Shown here: piece after piece, positions 8,379 to 17,414 of the stretch
Position numbering within the stretch: the stretch's first letter is position 1
How the letters are laid out: each line of letters opens with the position of its first letter
Assembly (NCBI RefSeq): GCF_900177765.1
Contig: NZ_FXWI01000001.1
Span: forward strand, 744,001-808,000
Source of the DNA: Agreia sp. VKM Ac-1783
GTDB lineage: Bacteria > Actinomycetota > Actinomycetes > Actinomycetales > Microbacteriaceae
Direction of reading: 5' to 3'
Length of the DNA: 64,000 bases
Program-made: the position numbers and the translations under genes
Notes under the pieces: model-generated
Databases searched by the model: none
What the model saw: the letters and a program-made list of their open reading frames with translations, nothing else
What the model was told of the DNA's origin: nothing

Positions 8379-9506
8379 ATGCTCGATATCGCGGCAGACC
8401 TGCTCGAGGCCCTCGGCGCGGGTCGGCGTATCGCAGTCGCGACCGTCACGACCGTGGATGGCTCGGCCCCGCGAGCTCTTGGCACCTCGATGGCGGTCGA
8501 CGATCAGGGGCGCGTGCTCGGCAGCATCTCGGGCGGATGCGTCGAGGGGGCCGTCTACCAGGCTGCCGAGGGGGTGCTCGAGACGGGCGTTCCCGTTCTC
8601 GCGGAGTTCGGCTTCACCGAAGGCGACGCCTTCGAGGCGGGGCTGAGCTGCGGCGGGCGTATCGAGGTCTTCGTGCACGAGGTCACGATGGGCGGCGCCC
8701 GCGGCGCGCTCGACGCGCGAGTGGTGCACGAACTCGAGGCGACGCGCGATGGCCGCCCGGCCGGTGTCGCCATAGTCGTCGCCGGTCGGGCCGCGGGCAC
8801 GGTGATCGCGGCGACGGCGTCGGCGCCCGAGGTCGAACGCGACGGGCTCGATTCCGCCGCCGTGCAGCGCATCCTGCACGAACTGACGGCGCGGGTGTCG
8901 TCGGGGGTGTCGGGCACGCTCGATGTCGACTGTGACGACGAGGCGCTGCGAGTGCTGTTCGTCGTGGCCGCCACGGCCCCACGCATGATCATCTTCGGGG
9001 CGGTCGACTTCTCTGCGGCGCTTGCCGATGCCAGCCATCTGCTCGGTTACCACGTGACCGTGTGCGACGCGCGGCCTCTGTTCGCCACGCCTCAGCGCTT
9101 TCCTTCCGCCGATGAGGTCGTCGTCGCCTGGCCGAGCGAGTATCTCCGCTCTACCCTCACCGATTCGCGCACCGTGATCTGTGTGCTCACTCACGACGAG
9201 AAGTTCGATGTTCCTCTGCTCGAGCTGGCGCTGCGCCTGCCGGTCGCCTTCGTCGGGGCGATGGCGTCGCGCAGCACCCACGAGCGGCGCATCAACGCTC
9301 TCGAGAAGGCGGGTCTCGGCGCAGAGGAGCTCGCCAGACTGCACTCGCCGATCGGGCTCGACCTCGGCGGAAGCACCCCGCAGGAGACGGCGGTGTCGAT
9401 CCTCGCCGAGGTCATCGCGACGCGCACCGGGGCGGGCGGGGCGTCGCTGCGGTCGCTGTCGGGCCCCATTCACCGCAAGGCGGCGATTCGAGTCGCAGGC
9501 TCGTAG
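8379..9506 (+). CDS. xdhC: XdhC/CoxI-family molybdo-hydroxylase maturation protein
   Basis: A 375-residue protein with the N-terminal XdhC/CoxI domain (V-D-G-S-A-P-R-A-L-G-T-S-M and S-I-S-G-G-C-V-E-G-A-V) and the C-terminal Rossmann XdhC_C domain (Y-H-V-T-V-C-D-A-R, G-A-M-A-S-R-S-T, G-L-D-L-G-G-S-T-P). XdhC binds molybdenum cofactor, supports its sulfuration and delivers it to the apo molybdo-hydroxylase. The convergent neighbouring operon encodes that hydroxylase, separated by a strong hairpin. No clear Shine-Dalgarno precedes the ATG. Confidence 0.92.
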   Translation: MLDIAADLLEALGAGRRIAVATVTTVDGSAPRALGTSMAVDDQGRVLGSISGGCVEGAVYQAAEGVLETGVPVLAEFGFTEGDAFEAGLSCGGRIEVFVHEVTMGGARGALDARVVHELEATRDGRPAGVAIVVAGRAAGTVIAATASAPEVERDGLDSAAVQRILHELTARVSSGVSGTLDVDCDDEALRVLFVVAATAPRMIIFGAVDFSAALADASHLLGYHVTVCDARPLFATPQRFPSADEVVVAWPSEYLRSTLTDSRTVICVLTHDEKFDVPLLELALRLPVAFVGAMASRSTHERRINALEKAGLGAEELARLHSPIGLDLGGSTPQETAVSILAEVIATRTGAGGASLRSLSGPIHRKAAIRVAGS

Positions 9507-9511
9507 CCTCG

Positions 9512-9574
9512 AGCGCGGGAGTTCGCGCGCAACGCGGTGGTCGTGCCACCGCGCTCGGCGAGAACTCCCGCGCT
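9512..9574. terminator. Bidirectional hairpin between xdhC and the hydroxylase genes
   Basis: Two nested perfect stems: AGCGCGGGAGTTC (9512-9524) pairs with GAACTCCCGCGCT (9562-9574), and CGCGGTGG (9533-9540) pairs with CCACCGCG (9546-9553). It sits between two convergent genes, so it likely ends both transcripts, though no U-run is present on either strand. It could also be a REP-like repeat. Confidence 0.6.
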
Positions 9575-9584
9575 TGCCGAGCGA

Positions 9585-12344
9585 CTAGTCCTGCAGCAAC
9601 CGCCAGATGCGGTCGCGCGACATCGGCAGCTCCATCGGGCGGCGGCCGATCGCGTCGGTGATCGCGTTCGCGAGGGCAGGGGCGACCGGGTTGTAGGGCG
9701 CCTCGCTCATCGACTTGGCGCCGAACGGCCCGAGTGGATCGTGGGTGTCGGCGAAGTACACCTCGGTGACCGGCAGATCGGAGAGCTGGGGGATGTGGTA
9801 ATTGCGCAGAACGGTGGTGAGCACCGTGCCTTCGCCGTCGTTGATGATCTCCTCGTAGAGCGCCGTGCCGATCGCCTGGGCTACGCCGCCCTCGATCTGA
9901 CCCCGCAGTTGAGCCGGGTTCAAGACGAATCCGGCGTCGGCTGTCTGAATCGACTGAAGGATGAGCACCTCGCCCGTGAGCGTGTTCACTGCGACGCGGA
10001 ACGCGTGCACGTTGAACGCGATCGAGCGCCGAGCGCCGTCTTCGTTCGCCGTGACGGTCAGCCCCTCGGCGCCCACGAGTTCGGCGACCGACAGCCGGTG
10101 CTCTGCCGAGACGAGTGTGCCGTCGTCGAGCGTCCACGCATCCGGCGCTGTCTGTGTGCGCTCTGCGGCGAGTTGTCGCAACTCGCGCGCGAGTGACTCC
10201 GCGGCGGCGAGCACAGCCTTGCCGGCGACGACCGTGCCGGCAGAGCCGAACGCGCCGGTGTCGTAGCGCGCGGAATCGGTGTCGCTCTGCTTGACCCGGA
10301 TGCGCGCGGGGGTCGTCGACAGCGCGCTCGCGGCGAGCTGGGTATGCACCGTGGTGGTGCCGTTGCCGAACTCCGCGGTGCCGACACCGACCGTGTAGCC
10401 ACCGTCGGCATCCGCCGTGACGGTGACCTCGGAGAAGTGGCCGCGCGGAGGCATCGTGGCGATCATGGACGAGGCCATGCCCTCGCCAACCCGCCACTCG
10501 GAGCCGCTCGGAGCAACCGCGGAGTTGCCCCTCGCCAGAGCCTGTTCGGCCAGATCGATGCATTGGTCGAGTCCGTAGCCGCCGAGAATCAGATCGTCGC
10601 CCTCGACATGGGTGACGATCAGGGGATCGGAGGGCCCGACAGAATTGAGCCTGCGCAGCTCGAACGGATCGATGCCGATGAGGCGCGCCAGGTCGTCGAG
10701 CGCCGATTCGATGGCGAAGATCACCTGCCCGAGTCCGTACCCGCGGAAGGCGCCCGACGGAAGGTTGTTCGTGTAGACGCAGCGGGCATCCACCCGCTTG
10801 TTCGGCACGTTGTACAGGCTCACCGATTCTGAGCACGAGTGGTACATGGTTCCCGGGCCGTGGTTTCCGTAGGCGCCGGTATCGGAGAGCAGCTCGACCT
10901 TCAGCGCGGTCAGCAGGCCGCCCGCGTCTGCGCCGAGCGTGACCTGCACCTCCATCGGGTGCCTCGTGGGCGACAGGGTGAACTCGTCTTCGCGAGTGAA
11001 CTCGTATTGCACCGGCCGACCGGTCGTGAGAACGGCGAGGCTCACGATGTCCTCGGTCAGAATCTCCTGTTTACCGCCGAAGCCTCCGCCGACTCGCGCT
11101 GTGAACACGCGCACGGTCGAGGGGTCGCGATCGAAGAGACGGCAGATCTCGGTCTGCACCAGGAACGGAACCTGCGAACTCGTGCGCAGCACCAGCCGCT
11201 CGTCCTCGTCCATCCAGCCGATCGTGGCGTGGGTTTCGAGGTGCGTGTGGGCCACGCGCTGGGTCTGCCACGTGCCGGTGACCGTGTGCGCTGCCTCAGA
11301 GAGGCCCGCGGCCACGTCGCCATACTCTCCGTGCAGCTCGGCGACCAGGTTGTGCGTGGGGTCGACGATGCGAGAGGTGGTGCCGTTCTTGTCTCCGTGG
11401 ATGCTCGGGGCGCCGTCGAGCGTCGCCAGGTGCGGGTCGAACACGGCCGGCAACACCTCGTAGTCGACCTCGATGAGTCGCGCGGCAGCCTCCGCGGTGC
11501 CGACCGACTCGGCCACGACAGCGGCGACGCGTTGTCCGCGGAAGCGCACCACGCTGTCGAGCACCAGCGTGTCATCCGGGTCGTCGAGCCGGGACTCGTG
11601 CCGGGCGGTCGAGAACAGGGTGTCGGGGGAGTGCTCGTGAGTGAGCACGGCGTGCACCCCGGGCAGGGCGGATGCGCGACGCGTGTCGATGGCCGTGATT
11701 CGTGCGTGCGCGTGCGGCGAGGTCAGCACGACGAGATGCAGAAGCCCAGCTACCGCGACGTCGAGCGTGAACGGTTCTTGGCCGCTGACCACCCGCTCGG
11801 CGGCCGGCGCCGAGACCGAGGTTCCGATGGATGCGCGCGGCCCGGTCTTGATCACCGGCGTCGTGCGCGGTTCCGGCGCCGCGACGCCCGGCTCGAGCTC
11901 GACGCCGCACGCGTCGGTGTGCACGTGGTCGATGGCCTCGTGGATCGCGCGGTATCCGGTGCACCGGCAGAGATTGCCCTTCAACAGGCGCGGCAGTTCG
12001 GCCAGATCGTCGTCATCGAAGGTCGATGCGGTGACGACCATGCCCGCTGTGCAGAAGCCGCACTGGAATGCGGCGTGATCGACGAATCTCTGCTGCACGG
12101 GTGAGAGGTCACCCGGCATGCCGAGCCCCGCGGCGGTCGTCACGTCTTTTCCTTCGGCACGGAAGGCCGGATACACGCACGAGTGCACGGGAGTGCCGTC
12201 GACGAGCACGGAGCAGGCACCGCAGTCTCCGGTGTCGCATCCTTTCTTGACCTCGAAGTGCTGCTGGTCGCGAATGAAGGTGCGCAAGCTCTGGCCGGCA
12301 CGGGGCTCCGAGTCGAACTCTTCGCCGTTGATCGAGAACGTCAT
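9585..12344 (-). CDS. Molybdo-hydroxylase, fused 2Fe-2S and molybdopterin-binding subunit
   Basis: A 919-residue xanthine-dehydrogenase-family protein. The N-terminus is a complete two-cluster iron-sulfur subunit: Cys36, 41, 44 and 56 for the ferredoxin-type cluster and Cys95, 98, 126 and 128 for the second. From about residue 185 onward is the Mo-cofactor subunit, with G-G-G-F-G-G-K-Q, A-F-R-G-Y-G-L-G-Q and a C-terminal A-K-S-M-S-E-A-P holding the expected catalytic Glu. The domain order and length resemble Desulfovibrio aldehyde oxidoreductase, but an FAD subunit is encoded just upstream (overlap ATGA). Likely a purine or N-heterocycle hydroxylase; aldehyde oxidation is an alternative. Confidence 0.9.
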   Translation of the reverse strand: MTFSINGEEFDSEPRAGQSLRTFIRDQQHFEVKKGCDTGDCGACSVLVDGTPVHSCVYPAFRAEGKDVTTAAGLGMPGDLSPVQQRFVDHAAFQCGFCTAGMVVTASTFDDDDLAELPRLLKGNLCRCTGYRAIHEAIDHVHTDACGVELEPGVAAPEPRTTPVIKTGPRASIGTSVSAPAAERVVSGQEPFTLDVAVAGLLHLVVLTSPHAHARITAIDTRRASALPGVHAVLTHEHSPDTLFSTARHESRLDDPDDTLVLDSVVRFRGQRVAAVVAESVGTAEAAARLIEVDYEVLPAVFDPHLATLDGAPSIHGDKNGTTSRIVDPTHNLVAELHGEYGDVAAGLSEAAHTVTGTWQTQRVAHTHLETHATIGWMDEDERLVLRTSSQVPFLVQTEICRLFDRDPSTVRVFTARVGGGFGGKQEILTEDIVSLAVLTTGRPVQYEFTREDEFTLSPTRHPMEVQVTLGADAGGLLTALKVELLSDTGAYGNHGPGTMYHSCSESVSLYNVPNKRVDARCVYTNNLPSGAFRGYGLGQVIFAIESALDDLARLIGIDPFELRRLNSVGPSDPLIVTHVEGDDLILGGYGLDQCIDLAEQALARGNSAVAPSGSEWRVGEGMASSMIATMPPRGHFSEVTVTADADGGYTVGVGTAEFGNGTTTVHTQLAASALSTTPARIRVKQSDTDSARYDTGAFGSAGTVVAGKAVLAAAESLARELRQLAAERTQTAPDAWTLDDGTLVSAEHRLSVAELVGAEGLTVTANEDGARRSIAFNVHAFRVAVNTLTGEVLILQSIQTADAGFVLNPAQLRGQIEGGVAQAIGTALYEEIINDGEGTVLTTVLRNYHIPQLSDLPVTEVYFADTHDPLGPFGAKSMSEAPYNPVAPALANAITDAIGRRPMELPMSRDRIWRLLQD

Positions 12345-13159
12345 CGAGATGCCTCCGTGAGCTCGAGCCGGATCTCCTCGCCCAGCAATGCGCTGACCGC
12401 GCGCCGCCAGTCGGCCGCGCCATGCGCATCCGTGAACCAGGTGTCGATACCTTCGATCGCGCTGCGCAGGTCGGATGCCGTGGGCAGGCCGGCGAAGCGC
12501 AGCTGCTCTGGGCGCACGGTCGCGGCCGACACCGTGAGCACGAAGCTGCCGTCGACGGGGTCGAGCCGGCCGATGACGACAGCTCCGCTTCGACCGATGG
12601 CCGAGAGGGCGATCTTTCGGTATGCCGTTGCGGAGCCGAGTGATCGGGGGGAGACGTGGAGTGAACGCAGCACGTCGCCGGAGCCGAGAGAGGTGGTCGT
12701 ATTGCCCGTGACGAGCTCGCTCACGGGCAGCCGCAGCTCGCTGCCGTCGGCTCTCCAGATCAGCGCCTCGGCATCGAGCGCACTGAACAACGAGGTCATG
12801 GGCCCGGCCGGCAGCGCGGTGCAGATGTTGCCGCCCACGGTGGCGACGTTCCAGACCTTGAACGAGCCGAACAGGGCGGTGCAGCACTGATAGAAGAGGG
12901 GGTGGGCACGCCATGCGTGGTCGTCGGGCAGTCGGGAGAGCTCGGTCAACGTGGTCGTCGCGGCTACCGTGAGCCCTTCGTCTGTGACCTCGAACGGCGC
13001 CCAGCCGAAGGTCTGCAGGTCGACGAGAGTGTGGATGCGGGGGTCGGGCTCCGCGAACAGCACCGTTCCGCCGGCCAAGGGCACGGCACCCTCGCCGAGC
13101 TCTCGGAGGTCTGCCCGGCTTCTGGCCGGAACGACCCGGTTCACGGTGTTGAGGTCCAT
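12341..13159 (-). CDS. FAD-binding subunit of molybdo-hydroxylase (CoxM/XdhB type)
   Basis: A 272-residue FAD_binding_5-type protein. The N-terminal FAD loop is A-G-G-T-V-L-F near residues 28-35 and the second loop is A-T-V-G-G-N-I-C near 105-112, both typical of CoxM and the FAD part of xanthine dehydrogenase. It passes electrons from the iron-sulfur clusters of the fused partner to NAD or another acceptor. GAGGAG 6 bases before the ATG supports the start. Its stop overlaps the start of the fused 2Fe-2S/Mo subunit by 4 bases, so the two are co-translated. Confidence 0.9.
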   Translation of the reverse strand: MDLNTVNRVVPARSRADLRELGEGAVPLAGGTVLFAEPDPRIHTLVDLQTFGWAPFEVTDEGLTVAATTTLTELSRLPDDHAWRAHPLFYQCCTALFGSFKVWNVATVGGNICTALPAGPMTSLFSALDAEALIWRADGSELRLPVSELVTGNTTTSLGSGDVLRSLHVSPRSLGSATAYRKIALSAIGRSGAVVIGRLDPVDGSFVLTVSAATVRPEQLRFAGLPTASDLRSAIEGIDTWFTDAHGAADWRRAVSALLGEEIRLELTEASR

Positions 13160-13278
13160 GTACGTCTCCTCGTACCGAATGATTGCGGTGGTGCTGGGTT
13201 CCAGTACACCTCACCCATGTGTCGAGCGTGTAACTCACCGCGCCGGACACGCTGTGGTGTGTCGCCGGCGGCGGTCGC

Positions 13279-14037
13279 TCAGGTTTCGCGGCGGGTGGGA
13301 AAGCGTCGTCGTTGCCATGCATCGATGATGTGCGAACGCATCGCCTGCTCCGCTCCTGCGACGTCGCCCGTAGCGATCGCTTCGTAGACGCGGCGATGTT
13401 CGTCGAGCGTGATCTGATGCGCGTCCGACGTCTGATGTCCGAGGAACCGGGCTGACTGACGCGCCCGTGTGAACAGAATTTTCGTGATGTTGCTGGCGAG
13501 TTCGTTGCGCGAGAGCGTCATGACGAGAAAGTGGAACCGCAGATCGGCGTCGGGAAACTCGTCGAGGTCGTCGACGGTGCGCTCCATTTCTTCGAGGGAC
13601 GACAGCACTTGAGCGATCTCGTCGTCGGAGTGATGCGATGCCGTAGCGGCGGCCATCGCCCCCTCGAGCGCTCCGCGGATCACCGCGAGGTCGTCGAGGA
13701 CACCCAGCGAGTCGTCGTTCTCGAGCATGACAGACAGGACGACGCTGTCGAGGATGTTCCACGACGTGGTCGGCTCGACGATCGTGCCTCGACCGGGGGT
13801 GGAGGTGATCAGCCCTTTCTCTTCGAGACGCTTGACCGACTCGCGGATGACGGTACGGCTCACCCCGAAGTGCTGCGCCAGACGTTCCTCCGTCGGCAAC
13901 GCCTCACCCGGAGCGACTTCGCCGGTGACGATCTCCGTCACGAGGTCGTGAACGACAGCCACTCCCAGTCGGGCGGCGGGCACGCGGGGCGCAGAGCTGC
14001 GCAGTGCCGGAGACGCCGGCGCGGGGTCCACGGTCAT
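13279..14037 (-). CDS. FadR-subfamily GntR transcription regulator
   Basis: A 252-residue regulator. Residues about 25-90 form a winged HTH (E-R-L-A-Q-H-F-G-V-S-R-T-V-I-R-E-S and G-R-G-T-I-V), and the helical FCD domain follows with the metal/ligand-type residues D..R..F-H and H-R-V-Y-E-A-I. It lies upstream of the FAD/Mo hydroxylase genes on the same strand, so it may respond to a substrate or product of that pathway. TAGGCT six bases before the ATG suggests a leaderless transcript. The effector is unknown. Confidence 0.88.
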   Translation of the reverse strand: MTVDPAPASPALRSSAPRVPAARLGVAVVHDLVTEIVTGEVAPGEALPTEERLAQHFGVSRTVIRESVKRLEEKGLITSTPGRGTIVEPTTSWNILDSVVLSVMLENDDSLGVLDDLAVIRGALEGAMAAATASHHSDDEIAQVLSSLEEMERTVDDLDEFPDADLRFHFLVMTLSRNELASNITKILFTRARQSARFLGHQTSDAHQITLDEHRRVYEAIATGDVAGAEQAMRSHIIDAWQRRRFPTRRET

Positions 14038-14098
14038 GCTGTCAGCCTAAACCTGCCACACACGCTTCCCCTGCACGCCGGTGGCGTGCGGTGACGAG

Positions 14099-14143
14099 CA
14101 CGAAGGATCCCTCGCTCGGGACTCGAGCGAGGGATTCTTCGTG
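14099..14143 (-). terminator. Terminator hairpin after the beta-helix protein gene
   Basis: A stem of 19 bases: CACGAAGGATCCCTCGCTC (14099-14117) pairs with GAGCGAGGGATTCTTCGTG (14125-14143) with one G-T pair and a 7-base loop. It starts 6 bases after the stop of the minus-strand beta-helix gene and separates it from the FadR-type gene downstream. Confidence 0.75.
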
Positions 14144-14148
14144 AGCGA

Positions 14149-17100
14149 TCAGTTCAGTGTGAACGTCACCGTCTCGGTATTGCCGGCCACGTCGTAGACG
14201 ACCAACGTGTTCTCACCGGACTTCGCGCCGAAGACGCCGGGGGTCACGAAGTTCACATCTGACCACGCGTTGTTCGACAGATCCTTGACGACGCCATTGA
14301 GCTCGACCCTGTCGATCAGTCCCGTATCGAAGAGCTTGAAACTGACTTTGTCGTAGCTCGACCCGGTGGCCACGGTGAACTCCGGACCGTCTTTCACTGT
14401 CGCCTTCGGCTTCGTCGCGTCGATTGTGAAGGCGAACTCGCCCGTCTGTGAGACATTGCCGGCGAGGTCGTGTGCGTTGTACTTCACGGTGTAGGCGCCG
14501 TCGGGCAACTCGACCGTTGCAGAGTGGCTTGCCGTTGTGTCACCTGCGATCGCCGACTGCGTGCTCTTCACGAGCGTTCCGTCTTTGTAGACGTTGGCGA
14601 CGATCTGAGCGAGCCCGCGGTCATCGGTCGCATCGACCTGAACTGCAAGCGTTCCGAACGGCCCCGCCGAGGTCGGCGAGACGAGCGTCACCTCAGGCTT
14701 GACCGTGTCGGTCTCGACCGTCAGATCGCTGAACACATTGATCGCCGACTGGGCGGCATCGTGAGACGTCGAGAAGATCCCGGCGTCCTCCACGGCCTCG
14801 GCACCGGTGAGAGTCACCGCGGTGCCCACCTGTGCGTAGTTGGCTCCGTCGTACGAATAGAACGCGCTCACAGCGTCACCCAGACGTTCGAGTTTCACCC
14901 AGATGGGACGGAAGGTGTTGACGCTCGCCGTCGACGAGTTGTCGAGGTATCCGTCGCCATCGGCGTCCCAGTGGAAGACGACGCCGTTACGTGGCGTCAC
15001 CGCGACAACGGCGTAACCCGCTGACGCACCGGGAGCCGCCATGTCGTTCCGCATCATGACGCCGGACTTGGCCCATCCATTCGCGTCGCCGACGGTGTCG
15101 ATTCGCGCCGAGACGTTCGAGGCCGCCGTGATGGCGTCGGCCTGGTAGATGGCCCCGTACTGGTCGTCGCGCTGACCTCCGCCTCCCCAGACATCGGTAC
15201 CGGTCGCACGAATCGCGAACTGCTCTCCGGATTGGGCGAAGAACGAGTCCTGTGCCGAGGATCCGCTCGTCGAGTAGGGTGCCGCGACGGGCTCACCCGA
15301 GCTGCCGCAGTCCGGGTTTTCAGAGAACAGGTTGCCGTTGAGCGCCGTGCGGCGCTCGGGATCCACACCCGCGGCGCAGATGACCTCGTGCGCTGCCGTC
15401 GGCCAGTTCGTTCCCGAGACCTGCTCGTTGTCGACGATCACGTTGCGGTTGGCCTCGGCGTTCGGTATCTGAGCGCCGCCGGAGTTGTACCAGTTCTGCG
15501 TGATCTGGTTGTCGCTGGTATTCGTCGCGTTGTAGGCGTTCGTGAACAACCAGGGGTTCGTTCCTTGCAGCACGTTCTGCCGATAGGTCGTCGACCGTGT
15601 TCCCTCGTCGAGGTACAGCCCGACCCCCGACACGTTGTACAGGTAGTTCTTCTCGGTGACCGAGCCCGGGCTCGCAGACAGGTTGTAGATCGACCCGCCG
15701 TCGGCGAACTGCGACTTGGTGTTGTGCACGAGGTTGCCCGCGACCACGTTGTCCTTCAATGTCGTGGGTGTTTCGTAGCGGGTGTTCCAGTTGTAGTAAC
15801 CGCGCTTCGTGTACTCGCCGGATCCGCCTGCATCGTTCATGCCCCAGCCGTAGCCCGTGTCGATGCCGTCGTAGGCGACGTTGGCGACCTCGTTGTTCTG
15901 GATGTGGGCGTTGGTGACGTAGGTGCTGAGGATGCCCGAGTTGTCTTTGTATTCCACGGCCGCGCGAGAGACGGTGTTGTCTTCCACGGTGACGTCGTGA
16001 TTGAGCATGCGCGGGTCGCTCGGGTGGTGCGCGTCAGCGCGGTTTCCACCGACGAAGACGCCATGACCGCCCACCTCGGCGAAGCGGTTGCCGATGACGT
16101 CGATGTTGCTGACGCCGAGGCCCACACCGCTGATGGTCGCGTTCTCGTCGTTGCCGACGCCAAGAGCAGACGAGCCGAGGTTGGTGAAGAAGTTGCCCTC
16201 GAACCGCACGTTCGACGCCGCGGAGACCTGCACCGCCGCGGGCTGCTGGTACCAGCCTGTGCGCGCACGCTCGAACTGCTCGCATCCACGCGAACAGCTG
16301 GTGAACGCGACAGCGGGTCGGTAGTCGTAGGTGCCCTTCATGAACGACCCGTTCTGCTGGGTCGCGTAGCCGTCTTCGTTGGGACCGAGCCACGAAGTGC
16401 CGGTGAAGGTGATGCCCTCGAACGTCAGGTTCTCGAGCGGCTTGTCGTAGGTTCCTCCGATGCTCATCAGTGCCTCGACTCGGGGCAGCTCGACATCGAG
16501 CCCGTTCGGGTCGACGCCTGCTCCGGGCTTGTAGTACAGCTGGCCGGCCGAAGGATCGACGTACCACTCGTTCATCTCGTCGAGGAAGGAGAGAGAGTTC
16601 GAGAGCCAGTAGGTCGATCCGCCCAACAGTGCGTACTGAGGCGTGTCCCAGCCCCACGTGTTGTTGTCCCAGGCCGGTTGCTTCATCGTGACCTTGTTGC
16701 CGGCGATCGACTCGACGGGGGAGTACCGATAGGTGAAGTCGCCCTTCGCCTCGAAGTCGATTCGATCCTGCTGCGGCACGTCGTTCAAGAACGCGAGGTT
16801 CTCGTTCGTCAACGTGATGCCCGACGCATCCATCGCGATGTCTGCGCCAGGGATCTGTCGCGATGCCCTCTGCGCGAAGACCCCGTTCACGTAGAGCTGT
16901 CGGGTATCGACGCCCTGCGGGGTGTCGGCCACCCAGATGCCTGCGTCGGCGTCATGCACGCGCCAGTTCGTGACAGGTTGGGCGCCAGAGATGATGGGAT
17001 GAGCTCCCGCCGCCGCCGCCCAGCGCACCGAACCGTCGGTACCGCCGGCGTCCTCGGCCCGGAACTCGAGCGGGTCTCCGACGCGGTAGACGCCGTCGGC

Positions 17101-17325
17101 GAGTTCGACGGTGATGTCTGTTCCGCTCGCGGCGACGAGATTTCGCACCGTGTCCTTTGCCGTAGGGAGCGCGCACGGTTGCGCAGATGAACACGCGTCG
17201 CCCGAACCGTCGGGGGAGGCGTAGATGGTGTTGGTGCTTGCCGAAGCGGGACTGGCGACAGCGAGCGATGTCGCGAGAACACCGATCACCGTCAGGGCAG
17301 CACCGCGAAGAGAGCCGATCGTCAT
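14149..17325 (-). CDS. Secreted right-handed beta-helix protein, GH141-like with Ig-like C-terminus
   Basis: A 1058-residue exported protein. A Sec signal peptide ends near A-S-P-A-S-A-S (about residue 29). The N-terminal 300 residues (I-Y-A-S-P-D-G-S, D-G-V-Y-R-V-G-D-P-L-E-F, W-Y-V-D-P-S-A-G-Q-L-Y-Y) resemble the start of GH141-like carbohydrate-active proteins. About residues 280-640 have many parallel beta-helix turns with N-x-I/V-x-x-N-x-V patterns. Then follows a DUF1349/concanavalin-like domain (about 690-880) and Ig-like repeats with F-T-I-D-A-T-K-P. It probably acts on plant or microbial polysaccharide outside the cell; no LPxTG anchor is seen. AGGAG precedes the ATG. Confidence 0.85.
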   Translation of the reverse strand: MTIGSLRGAALTVIGVLATSLAVASPASASTNTIYASPDGSGDACSSAQPCALPTAKDTVRNLVAASGTDITVELADGVYRVGDPLEFRAEDAGGTDGSVRWAAAAGAHPIISGAQPVTNWRVHDADAGIWVADTPQGVDTRQLYVNGVFAQRASRQIPGADIAMDASGITLTNENLAFLNDVPQQDRIDFEAKGDFTYRYSPVESIAGNKVTMKQPAWDNNTWGWDTPQYALLGGSTYWLSNSLSFLDEMNEWYVDPSAGQLYYKPGAGVDPNGLDVELPRVEALMSIGGTYDKPLENLTFEGITFTGTSWLGPNEDGYATQQNGSFMKGTYDYRPAVAFTSCSRGCEQFERARTGWYQQPAAVQVSAASNVRFEGNFFTNLGSSALGVGNDENATISGVGLGVSNIDVIGNRFAEVGGHGVFVGGNRADAHHPSDPRMLNHDVTVEDNTVSRAAVEYKDNSGILSTYVTNAHIQNNEVANVAYDGIDTGYGWGMNDAGGSGEYTKRGYYNWNTRYETPTTLKDNVVAGNLVHNTKSQFADGGSIYNLSASPGSVTEKNYLYNVSGVGLYLDEGTRSTTYRQNVLQGTNPWLFTNAYNATNTSDNQITQNWYNSGGAQIPNAEANRNVIVDNEQVSGTNWPTAAHEVICAAGVDPERRTALNGNLFSENPDCGSSGEPVAAPYSTSGSSAQDSFFAQSGEQFAIRATGTDVWGGGGQRDDQYGAIYQADAITAASNVSARIDTVGDANGWAKSGVMMRNDMAAPGASAGYAVVAVTPRNGVVFHWDADGDGYLDNSSTASVNTFRPIWVKLERLGDAVSAFYSYDGANYAQVGTAVTLTGAEAVEDAGIFSTSHDAAQSAINVFSDLTVETDTVKPEVTLVSPTSAGPFGTLAVQVDATDDRGLAQIVANVYKDGTLVKSTQSAIAGDTTASHSATVELPDGAYTVKYNAHDLAGNVSQTGEFAFTIDATKPKATVKDGPEFTVATGSSYDKVSFKLFDTGLIDRVELNGVVKDLSNNAWSDVNFVTPGVFGAKSGENTLVVYDVAGNTETVTFTLN

Positions 17326-17414
17326 TGGTGACTCCTAATCAGGAGGGCCCGTCTACGCCGCGTCGTCCGAACACGGCACTGTGCAACGGGACACACCCGA
17401 AAGGGGGGTGCGCT

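Noticed and set aside
9585-13322. A 1245-codon reading through the molybdo-hydroxylase and FAD-subunit genes
   Set aside because: The part above 12344 is Arg/Pro-rich shadow of the FAD subunit gene; the 2Fe-2S domain begins at the ATG at 12344.
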